Of a stretch of 64,000 nucleotides of DNA, positions 1-8,441 are shown piece after piece. Source of the stretch: Fuscibacter oryzae (GTDB lineage Bacteria > Pseudomonadota > Alphaproteobacteria > Rhodobacterales > Rhodobacteraceae). Each line of letters starts with the position of its first letter. The first letter of the stretch is position 1. The translations under genes were made by a program, and so were the position numbers. The notes under the pieces were generated by a model. The model was not told the origin of the DNA. It made no database searches and saw only the letters and a list, made by a program, of their open reading frames with translations. The stretch lies in contig NZ_JAESVP010000002.1 of NCBI RefSeq assembly GCF_016765795.1, positions 310,001-374,000 on the forward strand. Direction: 5' to 3'.

Positions 1-647
1 GGGTTCTTCACGATCTCGACCGTTGGCGCAAAGCCAAGGATCACGGCCCCCCAATCAGGATCGGCCAGCGCGATCTGGATGGCAAAGCTGGCGGCGATCA
101 CCCCCAAAAGAGTGATGACAAAGGCCTCCAGCTTACGAAAGCCGCGCCGTTGCAGCCACAGGATGATGAACACATCCAGCGCGGTGATGATCACCCCCAG
201 CTCCAAGGGCACGCCAAACAGCAGGTTCAGGCCAATCGCGGTGCCGATCACCTCGGCGATGTCGGTGGCGATGATGGCGATCTCGGCCAGAACCCACAGC
301 GGCATGGAAACCCACCGTGGCCAGGCATCGCGGCAGGCCTGTGCCAGATCGCGCCCCGTGGCCACCGCCAGCCGCGCCGCCAAGGATTGCAGCACGATTG
401 CCATCAGGTTCGACACCAGCGCGACAGTCAGCAGCGTATAGCCGAACTTTGACCCGCCCGCCAGCGAGGTGGCCCAGTTGCCGGGGTCCATATAGCCCAC
501 CGCCACCATATAGCCGGGGCCGACAAAGGCCAGAAACCGCTTCCAGACCGACCCGCTGACGCGGACACTGCGGTTGACCTCGGCCAAAGGGGCCTCGCCG
601 CGCGATGTGGCAAAGCCGGCAAGGAAGGATTGATCGGGGTGCTGCAT
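1..647 (-). CDS. mntH: Nramp-family Mn2+/H+ symporter MntH (3' end outside window)
   Basis: Inner-membrane proton-coupled divalent metal importer, normally for manganese. The minus strand reads an Nramp N-terminus: a short hydrophilic leader, then [20 protein letters not shown] with the metal-binding DPGN motif of helix 1, followed by several hydrophobic helices ([32 protein letters not shown]). The start at 647 (MQHPDQSF) has AGGA a few bases upstream. About 215 residues are present; full Nramp proteins are about 400-450, so the C-terminal half lies beyond position 1. The gene is divergent from rpiA. A perfect palindrome immediately upstream (660-676) suggests metal-dependent repression by Mur/Fur. 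Confidence 0.93.
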   Translation of the reverse strand, partial: MQHPDQSFLAGFATSRGEAPLAEVNRSVRVSGSVWKRFLAFVGPGYMVAVGYMDPGNWATSLAGGSKFGYTLLTVALVSNLMAIVLQSLAARLAVATGRDLAQACRDAWPRWVSMPLWVLAEIAIIATDIAEVIGTAIGLNLLFGVPLELGVIITALDVFIILWLQRRGFRKLEAFVITLLGVIAASFAIQIALADPDWGAVILGFAPTVEIVKN

Positions 648-659
648 GATGTCCTGCAA

Positions 660-676
660 TTGCGAATTATTCGCAA
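660..676. promoter_or_regulatory. Fur/Mur-like operator upstream of mntH
   Basis: TTGCGAAT-T-ATTCGCAA: two perfect 8-base inverted arms around one central base, 13-29 bases upstream of the mntH start codon. Alphaproteobacterial Mur (the manganese-responsive Fur homologue) binds AT-centred palindromes of this sort with GCAAAT/GCGAAT arms ahead of mntH and sit genes. The assignment to Mur is from family knowledge and position; the palindrome itself is directly visible. Confidence 0.7.
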
Positions 677-778
677 TGTAAATAACTTGGGTCAATCGTC
701 AAGCCCGGATACGGAATTTGCCGTTCCCCCGCGCGCAGGCCCGCCCTATAAGCAGCCATGCCCGTAAAGGAGTTGCCC

Positions 779-1567
779 ATGCCAGCCGACCTTTCCCCCA
801 TTGATACCGCCAAATTCGTCGCGGCCAAACGTGCGGTGGACTATGTTCAGGATGGTATGAAGGTGGGCCTTGGCACCGGATCGACCGCTGCATGGATGGT
901 GCGCTGCCTGGCCGAGCGCATCCGCCAAGACGGGCTGCGCGTCACTGGCGTGCCAACCTCGACCCGCACGGCGGAACTGGCGCGGCAACTGGGCATTCCG
1001 GTCACCAGCCTTGACGATGCCAAATGGCTGGACCTGACCATCGACGGTGCCGATGAATTCGACCCCCAACTTGCGCTGATCAAGGGCGGTGGGGCGGCGC
1101 TGTTGCAGGAAAAGATCGTGGCGACGGCATCGGACCAGATGATCGTCATCGCCGATGCCGCGAAAGAGGTCGCCCAACTGGGCGCCTTCCCCCTGCCGGT
1201 CGAGATCATTCCCTTTGGCTGGCAGACCACCAAGGCCCTGATCGAAGAGCTGCTGGTCGGCATGGATGTGCTGCACCGCGATGTGACCCTGCGGATGAAC
1301 GGCGACAAGCCGCTTTTGACCGACGAGGCGAATTACATCGTCGATCTGCATCTGAAACGCATCGGCAACCCGCGCCAATTGTCGCTGGTACTGAACCAGA
1401 TTCCAGGCGTGGTCGAAAACGGCCTGTTCATCGATATCTGCGATATCGTCATCATCGGCCACGGCGATGGCCGCGTTGTCGTACGAGATATCAACGCTGG
1501 CACCGAAGTGGATGAGCGCATTCACTTGGTGCCCAGCGACAATATCTTTACCGATCTTGGCGACTGA
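779..1567 (+). CDS. rpiA: Ribose-5-phosphate isomerase A
   Basis: Cytosolic isomerase interconverting ribose 5-phosphate and ribulose 5-phosphate in the pentose phosphate (and, in autotrophs, Calvin) pathway. Family signatures are GLGTGSTAAWMV near residue 30 (phosphate loop), DLTIDGADEFD (catalytic Asp) and LIKGGGAALLQEKIVA. At 262 residues it has the normal length. An upstream in-frame ATG exists at 758, but the start at 779 is preferred because AAGGAG sits 6 bases in front of it and the resulting N-terminus MPADLSPIDTAKF matches the usual RpiA start. It is followed by a copy of the dispersed repeat, then gor. Confidence 0.96.
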   Translation: MPADLSPIDTAKFVAAKRAVDYVQDGMKVGLGTGSTAAWMVRCLAERIRQDGLRVTGVPTSTRTAELARQLGIPVTSLDDAKWLDLTIDGADEFDPQLALIKGGGAALLQEKIVATASDQMIVIADAAKEVAQLGAFPLPVEIIPFGWQTTKALIEELLVGMDVLHRDVTLRMNGDKPLLTDEANYIVDLHLKRIGNPRQLSLVLNQIPGVVENGLFIDICDIVIIGHGDGRVVVRDINAGTEVDERIHLVPSDNIFTDLGD

Positions 1568-1600
1568 AGGGTTGCGCAATATAGCGCGATCCCTACCTGC

Positions 1601-1648
1601 ATTTGCACCTTTCCAAATACTCCACGGGGGTGGGGGTGTGAAAACCCC
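1601..1648 (-). repeat. Dispersed intergenic repeat, copy 1 (between rpiA and gor)
   Basis: Read on the minus strand it runs GGGGTTTTCACACCCCC, then a GGAGTATTTGGAAAGGTG core ending in CAAAT. The 22 bases at 1601-1622 are identical to 14371-14392 (copy 2), and the longer block aligns with 46917-46960 (copy 3). It contains an SD-like GGAAAGG and an ATG, but no convincing gene follows in this copy. Confidence 0.75.
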
Positions 1649-1677
1649 GCTGCCGACATCTGCCACAGGAGACTGCC

Positions 1678-3039
1678 ATGACCCAGTTCGACTATGACCT
1701 TTTCGTCATCGGCGGCGGCTCTGGCGGGGTGCGCGCGGCACGGATCGCTGCGGCCGAGGGCGGCGTGCGCGTCGGGCTGGCCGAGGAAAGCCGCATGGGC
1801 GGCACCTGCGTCATCCGGGGCTGCGTGCCGAAAAAGATCATGGTAAACGCTTCGGCCTTTCCGCATCTGGTACAGGACGCCCGCGCCTATGGCTGGGATG
1901 CGCGGATCGGCGAGTTCGACTGGTCGCGTTTTCGTGGTCAGCTAGAGGCAGAGCTGGACCGTTTGGAAGGCGCCTATCGCGGCACGCTGAAAAATGCCGG
2001 TGTCACGATTCACGACGCGCGCGCCACCGTGGTTGATGCCCATACCGTTGTGCTGTCCACTGGCGAGCGTTTTACGACCAAGCATATCCTGATCGCCACC
2101 GGCGGCTGGCCCTTCGTGCCCGATGTGCCGGGCCGCGAGCTGGCCGTCACCTCGAATGAGATGTTCCATCTGGATCAACTTCCCCGCCGCGCGCTGATCG
2201 TCGGCGGCGGCTTCATCGCCTGCGAATTTGCGGGCATCCTCAATGGCCTCGGCGTGCAGGTCACCCAATGGTATCGGGGCGAACAGATCCTGCGCGGCTT
2301 TGATGACGAGGCGCGCGGCCATGTTGCCAAGGCGATGATCGCCCAAGGCATCGACATTCGGGTGAACACCGATGTCGCCCGGCTGGACCGGACTGAAACC
2401 GGCATCCGCGCCACCGCGCTGGATGGGGCCACGACCGAATATGACCTTGTGCTTTACGCCACGGGCCGCAAGCCCAACACCGCCGGTCTGGGGCTGGAAG
2501 GTGTGGGCGTCGCACTTGACCGCGATGGCGCGGTCAAGGTGGATGACTGGTCGCAAACCGCCGTCCCCTCGATCTATGCGGTGGGCGATGTGACCAACCG
2601 GGTGAACCTGACCCCGGTCGCCATCCGCGAGGGCCATGCCTTTGCCTATACCGTCTTTCGCGGTGTGCCGACGAAGTTTGAACACAAGTCCATCGCCAGC
2701 GCCGTCTTTACCCAGCCGGAACTGGGCACCGTTGGCCTGACCGAAGAGGAAGCCAAGGCGCAAGGTCCGGTGGAGGTCTATTCCGCCACCTTCCGCCCGA
2801 TGAAAACCCTGTTCGCGGGTCGCGAAGACCGGATGCTGATGAAGCTCTTGGTCAGCCAGACCACGCGCAAGGTGCTGGGCTGCCACATCGTCGGCGAAGG
2901 TGCCGGCGAGATGATTCAGCTTGCCGCCGTTGCGATTTCGATGGGTGCGACCAAGGAAGATTTTGACCGCACCGTTGCGGTTCACCCCACGGCGGCGGAA
3001 GAATTGGTGACGATGCGCAAGCCCAGCCGCGTCGTTTAA
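1678..3039 (+). CDS. gor: Glutathione-disulfide reductase
   Basis: Cytosolic FAD/NADPH flavoenzyme reducing oxidised glutathione. The N-terminal FAD Rossmann motif GGGSGGVRAAR is followed by GGTCVIRGCVPKK, which carries the redox-active disulfide (C44 and C49). A second Rossmann motif (GGGFIACEFAG) starts the NADPH domain near residue 180, and TGRKPNT and YAVGDVTNR mark the second FAD contact. The C-terminal dimerisation domain ends with the active-site HPTAAEE. The 453-residue length is standard. The ATG is preceded by CAGGAGACTGCC, a good ribosome binding site. It may be co-transcribed with rpiA, since no T-tract terminator separates them. Confidence 0.95.
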   Translation: MTQFDYDLFVIGGGSGGVRAARIAAAEGGVRVGLAEESRMGGTCVIRGCVPKKIMVNASAFPHLVQDARAYGWDARIGEFDWSRFRGQLEAELDRLEGAYRGTLKNAGVTIHDARATVVDAHTVVLSTGERFTTKHILIATGGWPFVPDVPGRELAVTSNEMFHLDQLPRRALIVGGGFIACEFAGILNGLGVQVTQWYRGEQILRGFDDEARGHVAKAMIAQGIDIRVNTDVARLDRTETGIRATALDGATTEYDLVLYATGRKPNTAGLGLEGVGVALDRDGAVKVDDWSQTAVPSIYAVGDVTNRVNLTPVAIREGHAFAYTVFRGVPTKFEHKSIASAVFTQPELGTVGLTEEEAKAQGPVEVYSATFRPMKTLFAGREDRMLMKLLVSQTTRKVLGCHIVGEGAGEMIQLAAVAISMGATKEDFDRTVAVHPTAAEELVTMRKPSRVV

Positions 3040-3143
3040 GGCAGGGTGCGACACGTCGCCCGGCAGCGAAGTTGCGCAGAGCGCTTGATTTTCCGCCCGA
3101 TGTGCCCAATTCAGGGCTAGGAAACGACAAGGAAGGACAGTGG

Positions 3144-4325
3144 ATGGCTGGCAGCGGAGGCCCATGGGGCGGTGGCGGCGGTTCGGGCGACGATGATCGC
3201 GACAACGGCGGCGACCGGGGCGGGCGCGATGATGGCCGTCGCAATGGCGGACGTCGGCCGGGCGAAGGCCCCCAGATCCCCGAGATCGACGAGCTGATGA
3301 AGCGCGGCACCGAACACCTGCGTGTGCTGATGGGCGGTCGCGGCGGACGCCCTACCCCTCCTGGTGCGGGCGGTGGGCCTCAAGGCCCGATGGTCACCCG
3401 TCAGGGCGTTATGCTGGGTATCCTCGCGGCCATCGGCCTGTGGGGCTATATGTCGTTCTATACGGTCAAGCCCGAAGAACGCTCGGTCGAGCTGATGCTG
3501 GGCAAGTTTTCTTCCGTGGGCAATCCGGGCCTGAACTTTGCGCCCTGGCCGTTCGTGTCGGCCACCAAGGTGCCGGTCAATCTGGAACAGACCACCGATA
3601 TCGGCAACGGATCGGCGGGCGAAAATGACACCGGGCTGATGCTGACGCGCGACCAGAACATCGTGGATATCGAATTCCAGGTGGTGTGGAACATTTCGGA
3701 CCCGGCGAAATACCTGTTCAACCTTGCCGATCCCGCCGACACGATCCGCGCGGTTTCGGAAAGTGCGATGCGTGACATTATCGCCCGGTCTGAACTGGCA
3801 CCGATCCTGAACCGCGACCGGGGGCGGATTGCTTCTGACCTGCGGGCGGCGGTGCAATCGACGCTGGATACCTATGACAGCGGCATCAACGTGGTGCGGG
3901 TCAACCTGGCCAAGGCCGACCCCCCGCGCGAGGTGATCGACAGTTTCCGTCAGGTGCAGGCCGCCCAGCAGGAACGCGACCGGCTGGAGAAAGAGGCCGA
4001 TGCCTATGCCAACCGCGTCACCGCAGGGTCGCGCGGTCAGGCCGCCCAGTTGATCGAAGAGGCCGAGGCCTACCGCGCCCAGGCCGTCAATGACGCGCAG
4101 GGCGAGGCCAGCCGGTTCAGCGCCGTTTATCAGGAATACGTCAAGGCACCCGAGGTGACCCGCAAGCGGATGTATCTGGAAACCATGGAAAAGGTGTTGG
4201 GCGGCATGAACAAGGTGCTGCTTGATGGTCCGGCAGGCGGGCAGGGGTCGGGCGTCGTGCCCTATCTGCCGCTGAACGAGCTGATCAAACCCATGCCTGC
4301 CCCGGCCACCGGAGGGTCCAACTGA
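3144..4325 (+). CDS. hflK: FtsH protease modulator HflK
   Basis: Inner-membrane SPFH/band-7 protein that assembles with HflC around FtsH and limits its access to membrane substrates. The protein has a Gly/Asp-rich disordered cytoplasmic N-terminus (GGGGGSGDDDRDNGG), one transmembrane helix near residue 95 (VMLGILAAIGLWGYMSFYTV), then the band-7 domain beginning KPEERSVELMLGKF and a charged coiled-coil tail. ATG at 3144 follows GGAAGGACAG; upstream in-frame codons lack a ribosome site. The stop codon overlaps the hflC start by one base (TGATG), indicating translational coupling. Confidence 0.94.
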   Translation: MAGSGGPWGGGGGSGDDDRDNGGDRGGRDDGRRNGGRRPGEGPQIPEIDELMKRGTEHLRVLMGGRGGRPTPPGAGGGPQGPMVTRQGVMLGILAAIGLWGYMSFYTVKPEERSVELMLGKFSSVGNPGLNFAPWPFVSATKVPVNLEQTTDIGNGSAGENDTGLMLTRDQNIVDIEFQVVWNISDPAKYLFNLADPADTIRAVSESAMRDIIARSELAPILNRDRGRIASDLRAAVQSTLDTYDSGINVVRVNLAKADPPREVIDSFRQVQAAQQERDRLEKEADAYANRVTAGSRGQAAQLIEEAEAYRAQAVNDAQGEASRFSAVYQEYVKAPEVTRKRMYLETMEKVLGGMNKVLLDGPAGGQGSGVVPYLPLNELIKPMPAPATGGSN

Positions 4326-5212
4326 TGCGGTCCGTTTTCCTGATTCCCGCCGCCGTGATCGTGGTGGCCGTGGCGCTGTCTTCGGTGTTCATAGTTGACG
4401 AGCGTGAACGTGCGCTGGTGCTGCAATTCGGGCAGGTCAAGCAAGAGGTCTCGCAACCCGGCCTCGGCTTCAAGATCCCGTTCATTCAAGAGGTGGTCAC
4501 CTATGAGGACCGCATCCTTGGCTTGCCGACCCAGCCGATCGAAGTGACGCCCTCGGATGACCGCCGTCTGGTGGTTGATGCCTTTGCCCGCTGGCGGATC
4601 ACCAATCTGGTCGAATTCCGCGAAGCTGTGGGTGCCGGCGGCGAGGCGCAGGCGCGCATGCGGCTGGACAGCATCATCACCGCCGCCATCCGCGAAGTTC
4701 TGGGCACCGTACCTTCGACCTCGGTTCTGTCCGAAGATCGCCAGTCGCTGATGAACCAGATCCGCGACCTTGCCCGGCGCGAGGCGGCGGGGTTGGGTGT
4801 CGAGGTGATCGACGTTCGCCTGACCCGCACCGATCTGCCGGTCCAGAACCTTGAAGCCACCTTTGCCCGCATGCGGGCCGAGCGCGAGCGCGAGGCGGCG
4901 GACGAGATCGGTCGCGGTAACGAAGCGGCGCAGCGCGTGCGCGCGGCAGCCGACCGCAGCAGGGTTGAAGTGACCTCTGACGCGCAGAAAAAGGCCGAGG
5001 TGATCCGGGGTGAGGCTGATGCCGAACGCAACCGGATCTACGCCGATGCCTTTGGCAAAGACCCGGAGTTCTTTGCCTTTACCCGGTCGCTGACCGCGTA
5101 TGAACGGGCGTTGCAGGGGGGCAATACCTCTGTTGTGATCACCCCGGATTCGGCGTTCTTCGACTATCTGAACGGCGAGGGTGGCCGGCCTGCGGGTACG
5201 CCTGCACCATGA
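4325..5212 (+). CDS. hflC: FtsH protease modulator HflC
   Basis: Partner of HflK in the periplasm-facing SPFH complex that regulates FtsH. It has a single N-terminal membrane anchor (VFLIPAAVIVVAVALSSVFIV), then VDERERALVLQFGQV and the band-7 core, and the conserved IYADAFGKDPEFFAFTRSL segment close to the C-terminus that identifies HflC. The 295-residue length is normal. It overlaps hflK by one base upstream and the next gene by four (ATGA) downstream, so three genes form one translational unit. Confidence 0.95.
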   Translation: MRSVFLIPAAVIVVAVALSSVFIVDERERALVLQFGQVKQEVSQPGLGFKIPFIQEVVTYEDRILGLPTQPIEVTPSDDRRLVVDAFARWRITNLVEFREAVGAGGEAQARMRLDSIITAAIREVLGTVPSTSVLSEDRQSLMNQIRDLARREAAGLGVEVIDVRLTRTDLPVQNLEATFARMRAEREREAADEIGRGNEAAQRVRAAADRSRVEVTSDAQKKAEVIRGEADAERNRIYADAFGKDPEFFAFTRSLTAYERALQGGNTSVVITPDSAFFDYLNGEGGRPAGTPAP

Positions 5213-5403
5213 GTTGGCTGGCCCTTGGCTTGGGCCTTGTTCTTGTGATCGAGGGGCTGGTGCTTGCACTGGCCCCTTCGCGTATCGAGGACATGCTGGC
5301 CACGATTGCGGCCCTTGGCCGTGATCAACGCCGAGTGCTGGGCCTTGTCGCTGTGGCGGCGGGGGTGGGCATTGTTGGGCTGGTGCGGGCTTTCGGCGGC
5401 TGA
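5209..5403 (+). CDS. DUF2065 family small membrane protein
   Basis: A 64-residue protein with two hydrophobic segments (LALGLGLVLVIEGLVLALAP and VLGLVAVAAGVGIVGLV) joined by a short charged loop, as in DUF2065. Its start overlaps the hflC stop in an ATGA. The hflK-hflC-DUF2065-degP order is widely conserved in alphaproteobacteria, which suggests a role linked to membrane protein quality control, but no function is established. The 238 bases after it (5404-5641) hold no gene and presumably contain the degP promoter. Confidence 0.88.
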   Translation: MSWLALGLGLVLVIEGLVLALAPSRIEDMLATIAALGRDQRRVLGLVAVAAGVGIVGLVRAFGG

Positions 5404-5641
5404 AACCGCAGCACAGTCAGGGGGGCGGGCGCCGATCTTGGCTACCCCAAGGCAATCGTCGCCATGGGCGCGACTGGGCGAAGTGTTACAATCGATCACG
5501 GTCGCCGGGTCTGCCATTCACAAGCGATTGACGGCTTTTGAACGGGCTTGCATTGCGCATCGCCATGCTGTGGTGATCTATGGGCATAGAATATGTGGGG
5601 CCGGTATTGTGCCCCCGGTGATACCGAAAAGGAGTTCGGAC

Positions 5642-7153
5642 GTGCTGAACCGTTCCTCTGTTTCTGCCCCGATCCCGGCCTATGCCGCGATCCCAGGCAA
5701 AGCCCCGCGCAAGGCGCGCGGGCGACTGATGATGGCGGCGGCGCTTGGCCTGTCGCTGGCGTTGTCGCCAGCGGTGATGGCGCCGGTCTATGCCCGTGGC
5801 GCACCGGAAAGTTTTGCCGATCTGGCCGAACAGGTCAGCCCGTCGGTGGTGATGATCACCACCACAGCCGTTGTGGCCGCGCCAACCGATGGCGGACCCG
5901 TCGTGCCCAAAGGCTCGCCCTTTGAAGAGTTCTTCAAGGATTTCGGCCCCGATGGTCAGGGCCAGCAGGAACCGCAACGGGAACAGGCGTTGGGGTCTGG
6001 CTTTGTGATCTCTGCCGATGGCTATATCGTCACCAACAACCATGTGATCGAGGGCGCCGATCAGATCGAGGTGCAGACCTTTGATGGCAAGCGCCTTTCG
6101 GCCAAGCTGGTCGGCACCGACACCAAGACCGACATCGCCCTGCTGAAAGTGGACAGCAAGGAACAGCTGACTTTTGTGCCCTTTGGCAACAGCGATACGA
6201 TGCGCGTCGGCGATTGGGTGATGGCGGTGGGCAACCCGCTGGGGCAGGGCTTCTCGGTTTCCGCAGGCATCGTTTCGGCCCGTGGGCGCGAGCTGTCGGG
6301 CAGTTATGATGATTTCCTGCAAACCGATGCGGCGATCAACAAGGGCAACTCTGGCGGGCCGCTGTTCAACACGGACGGGCAGGTTATTGGTGTGAACACC
6401 GCTATCCTGTCGCCAACGGGCGGCTCTATCGGGATCGGCTTCTCGATGTCGTCGAATGTGGTGTCGAAGGTGGTCGATCAGCTCAAGCAGTTCGGCGAGA
6501 CGCGCCGGGGCTGGCTGGGCGTTAAGATTCAGGACGTGACGCCGGATGTGGCCGAAGCGATGGGTCTGGCCGCCGACAAGGGCGCGCTGATCACCGATGT
6601 GCCCGATGGTCCGGCCAAGGCGGCGGGGCTGAAGGCGGGTGATGTGATCACCACCTTCAACGGTCACGAGGTCAAGACCGTGCGTGACCTGACCCGTACC
6701 GTGGCCGACAGCCCGATTGGCGAAGAAGTGCCGGTGATCGTTATGCGCGACGGCAAGCTGGAAACCATCGCCGTAAAACTGGGCCGCCGCGAAGAAGCCG
6801 AGGCCGAAGTGGTGCCTGCCAAGCAAAGCGAACCCGGCAAACCCGCAGAGCCGCAAAAGCTGGAGGTTCTGGGCCTGACGCTGGAGCCGGTAACCGCCGA
6901 CATGGCCAAGCAGATGAACCTGCCCGCCGATACGCAAGGTCTGGTCGTGACCCATGTTGATGCCGTGTCGGATGCGGCGGGCAAGGGCGTTTCGCCGGGC
7001 GACATCGTGGTCGAGGCCGGCCAGCGCCCGGTGGCCCTGCTGAAGGATCTGGAGGACCGGATCGCAGAAGCCAAGGATGCAGGCCGCAAGTCGCTGTTGC
7101 TGTTGGTGCGTCGTGATGGTGACCCGCGCTTCGTGGCGCTGGCAATCGAATAA
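5642..7153 (+). CDS. degP: Periplasmic serine endoprotease of the Do/DegP-HtrA family
   Basis: Periplasmic chaperone-protease degrading misfolded envelope proteins. GTG at 5642 is chosen because AAAAGGAG lies just upstream and it gives a signal peptide (hydrophobic stretch MMAAALGLSLALSPAVMAP, cleavage after VYA). The trypsin-like domain shows the triad H134 (TNNHVIEGAD), D164 (TKTDIALLK) and S237 (GNSGGPLF). Two PDZ domains follow, starting near RRGWLGVKIQDV and LEVLGLTLEPVT. The 503-residue length is typical. An apparent open frame continues upstream to 5264, but that part has no family match and overlaps DUF2065. A hairpin terminator follows. Confidence 0.94.
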   Translation: MLNRSSVSAPIPAYAAIPGKAPRKARGRLMMAAALGLSLALSPAVMAPVYARGAPESFADLAEQVSPSVVMITTTAVVAAPTDGGPVVPKGSPFEEFFKDFGPDGQGQQEPQREQALGSGFVISADGYIVTNNHVIEGADQIEVQTFDGKRLSAKLVGTDTKTDIALLKVDSKEQLTFVPFGNSDTMRVGDWVMAVGNPLGQGFSVSAGIVSARGRELSGSYDDFLQTDAAINKGNSGGPLFNTDGQVIGVNTAILSPTGGSIGIGFSMSSNVVSKVVDQLKQFGETRRGWLGVKIQDVTPDVAEAMGLAADKGALITDVPDGPAKAAGLKAGDVITTFNGHEVKTVRDLTRTVADSPIGEEVPVIVMRDGKLETIAVKLGRREEAEAEVVPAKQSEPGKPAEPQKLEVLGLTLEPVTADMAKQMNLPADTQGLVVTHVDAVSDAAGKGVSPGDIVVEAGQRPVALLKDLEDRIAEAKDAGRKSLLLLVRRDGDPRFVALAIE

Positions 7154-7173
7154 ACCCGCATTATTTGCGGTCA

Positions 7174-7195
7174 GCGGGGGCCTTCTGGCCCCCGC
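7174..7195 (+). terminator. Hairpin after degP
   Basis: GCGGGGGCC-TTCT-GGCCCCCGC: a perfect 9-bp stem with a 4-base loop, 21 bases after the degP stop. The following AGTTCATTC is only weakly T-rich, so it may be a transcript-stabilising or inefficient terminator hairpin. Confidence 0.65.
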
Positions 7196-7342
7196 AGTTC
7201 ATTCAGAACGCTTCGGTGATCGTCGCGCAGAATTTCCGAAGGTATTTTGCCGATTGAATCGTGAGGATGGGCGATCACCTCTAGCCACATCAACAGCCGG
7301 ACAAGGCCCCATGGCCCCCAGCGCCACAATGGGCGACAGGCG

Positions 7343-7885
7343 TCACAGCCGGTCGATGTCCACGGCGATCAGGCCCAGTTCCTTGGCCGCGGCCAGTGAC
7401 AGGCGGGGGGAATCAAGTCCGCGGTCGGCCTGAAACCGGCGTACTGCCTCGGCTGTGGTGGCGTCATAGCTGCCAGAGATTGCAGCGCCAAACAGCCCCC
7501 GTGCCTTAAGGGCGCGTTGCAGGCTGGCGACGAAGGCCACATCCATCTGCGGCGGACAGGGTGCGCGGAACCAGACATCCTGCCGGTCCTGCACGATGTG
7601 CTGTGCAGTTTCGCTGCGAAAGGTGGCGGGCGCGGTGATCTGGCCCGCCGCATCGCGCATCTCTGGCGAGACGATGACTTGCTCGGTCACGGTTTCGATC
7701 ACGGCGGGGGTGGTATCCTTGTCCCAGCAGGCACCGTCGGGGCCTTTGGGCGCGGTTTCGCCCGGCACCAGTTCAATCCGCAGATCGGCGCGGCCCGGAC
7801 CATCGGGCGATGCCCCGGCGCAAGCCGACAGCGCCAGTGCGCCCGCGAACAGCAGCGCCCGGCCGCTTTGCCAATGTGATGCCAT
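7343..7885 (-). CDS. Lipoprotein with C-terminal peptidoglycan-binding domain
   Basis: A predicted outer-envelope lipoprotein of 180 residues. The N-terminus has a signal peptide ending in the lipobox LSAC (about residues 19-22). A middle region has no recognisable family. The last 65 residues form a PG_binding_1-like repeat: LQRALKARGLFGAAISGSYD followed by TTAEAVRRFQADRGLDS. It probably tethers to, or senses, peptidoglycan. It is convergent with degP, with about 190 bases between them; the rest of that gap shows nothing beyond the degP hairpin. Confidence 0.8.
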   Translation of the reverse strand: MASHWQSGRALLFAGALALSACAGASPDGPGRADLRIELVPGETAPKGPDGACWDKDTTPAVIETVTEQVIVSPEMRDAAGQITAPATFRSETAQHIVQDRQDVWFRAPCPPQMDVAFVASLQRALKARGLFGAAISGSYDATTAEAVRRFQADRGLDSPRLSLAAAKELGLIAVDIDRL

Positions 7886-7938
7886 ACTGCCCGCCTCTTA
7901 TGCCGGTTCTGCCTGCGGCTTGATTGGCGCCACCATAG

Positions 7939-8361
<423 letters not shown>

Positions 8362-8396
8362 TCAGGCGAACTATTTATCACCATTGTCTGGCGTGA

Positions 8397-8440
8397 AACC
8401 TGCGATAAGCTGCACAAATAGGCTTATCGCAAGGTTTTTT
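8397..8440 (+). terminator. Terminator-like hairpin between fdxE and the next gene
   Basis: GCGATAAGC (8402-8410) pairs perfectly with GCTTATCGC (8422-8430) across an 11-base loop. The stem extends outward through AAACC/GGTTT with a small bulge and runs into TTTTTT (8435-8440). The T-run ends one base before the ATG of the downstream gene, whose only SD-like sequence (AAGG, 8431-8434) lies at the base of the stem. Confidence 0.8.
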
Positions 8441-8441
8441 C

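Noticed and set aside
1942-3165. 407-residue open frame antisense to gor
   Set aside because: Antisense shadow with no recognisable domain; gor explains the region.
5264-5641. Upstream extension of the degP frame
   Set aside because: It overlaps the DUF2065 gene, lacks a ribosome site and would bury the signal peptide; GTG 5642 has AAAAGGAG before it.
5486-6955. 489-residue open frame antisense to degP
   Set aside because: Low-complexity His/Arg-rich composition typical of antisense shadows; degP has full catalytic motifs.
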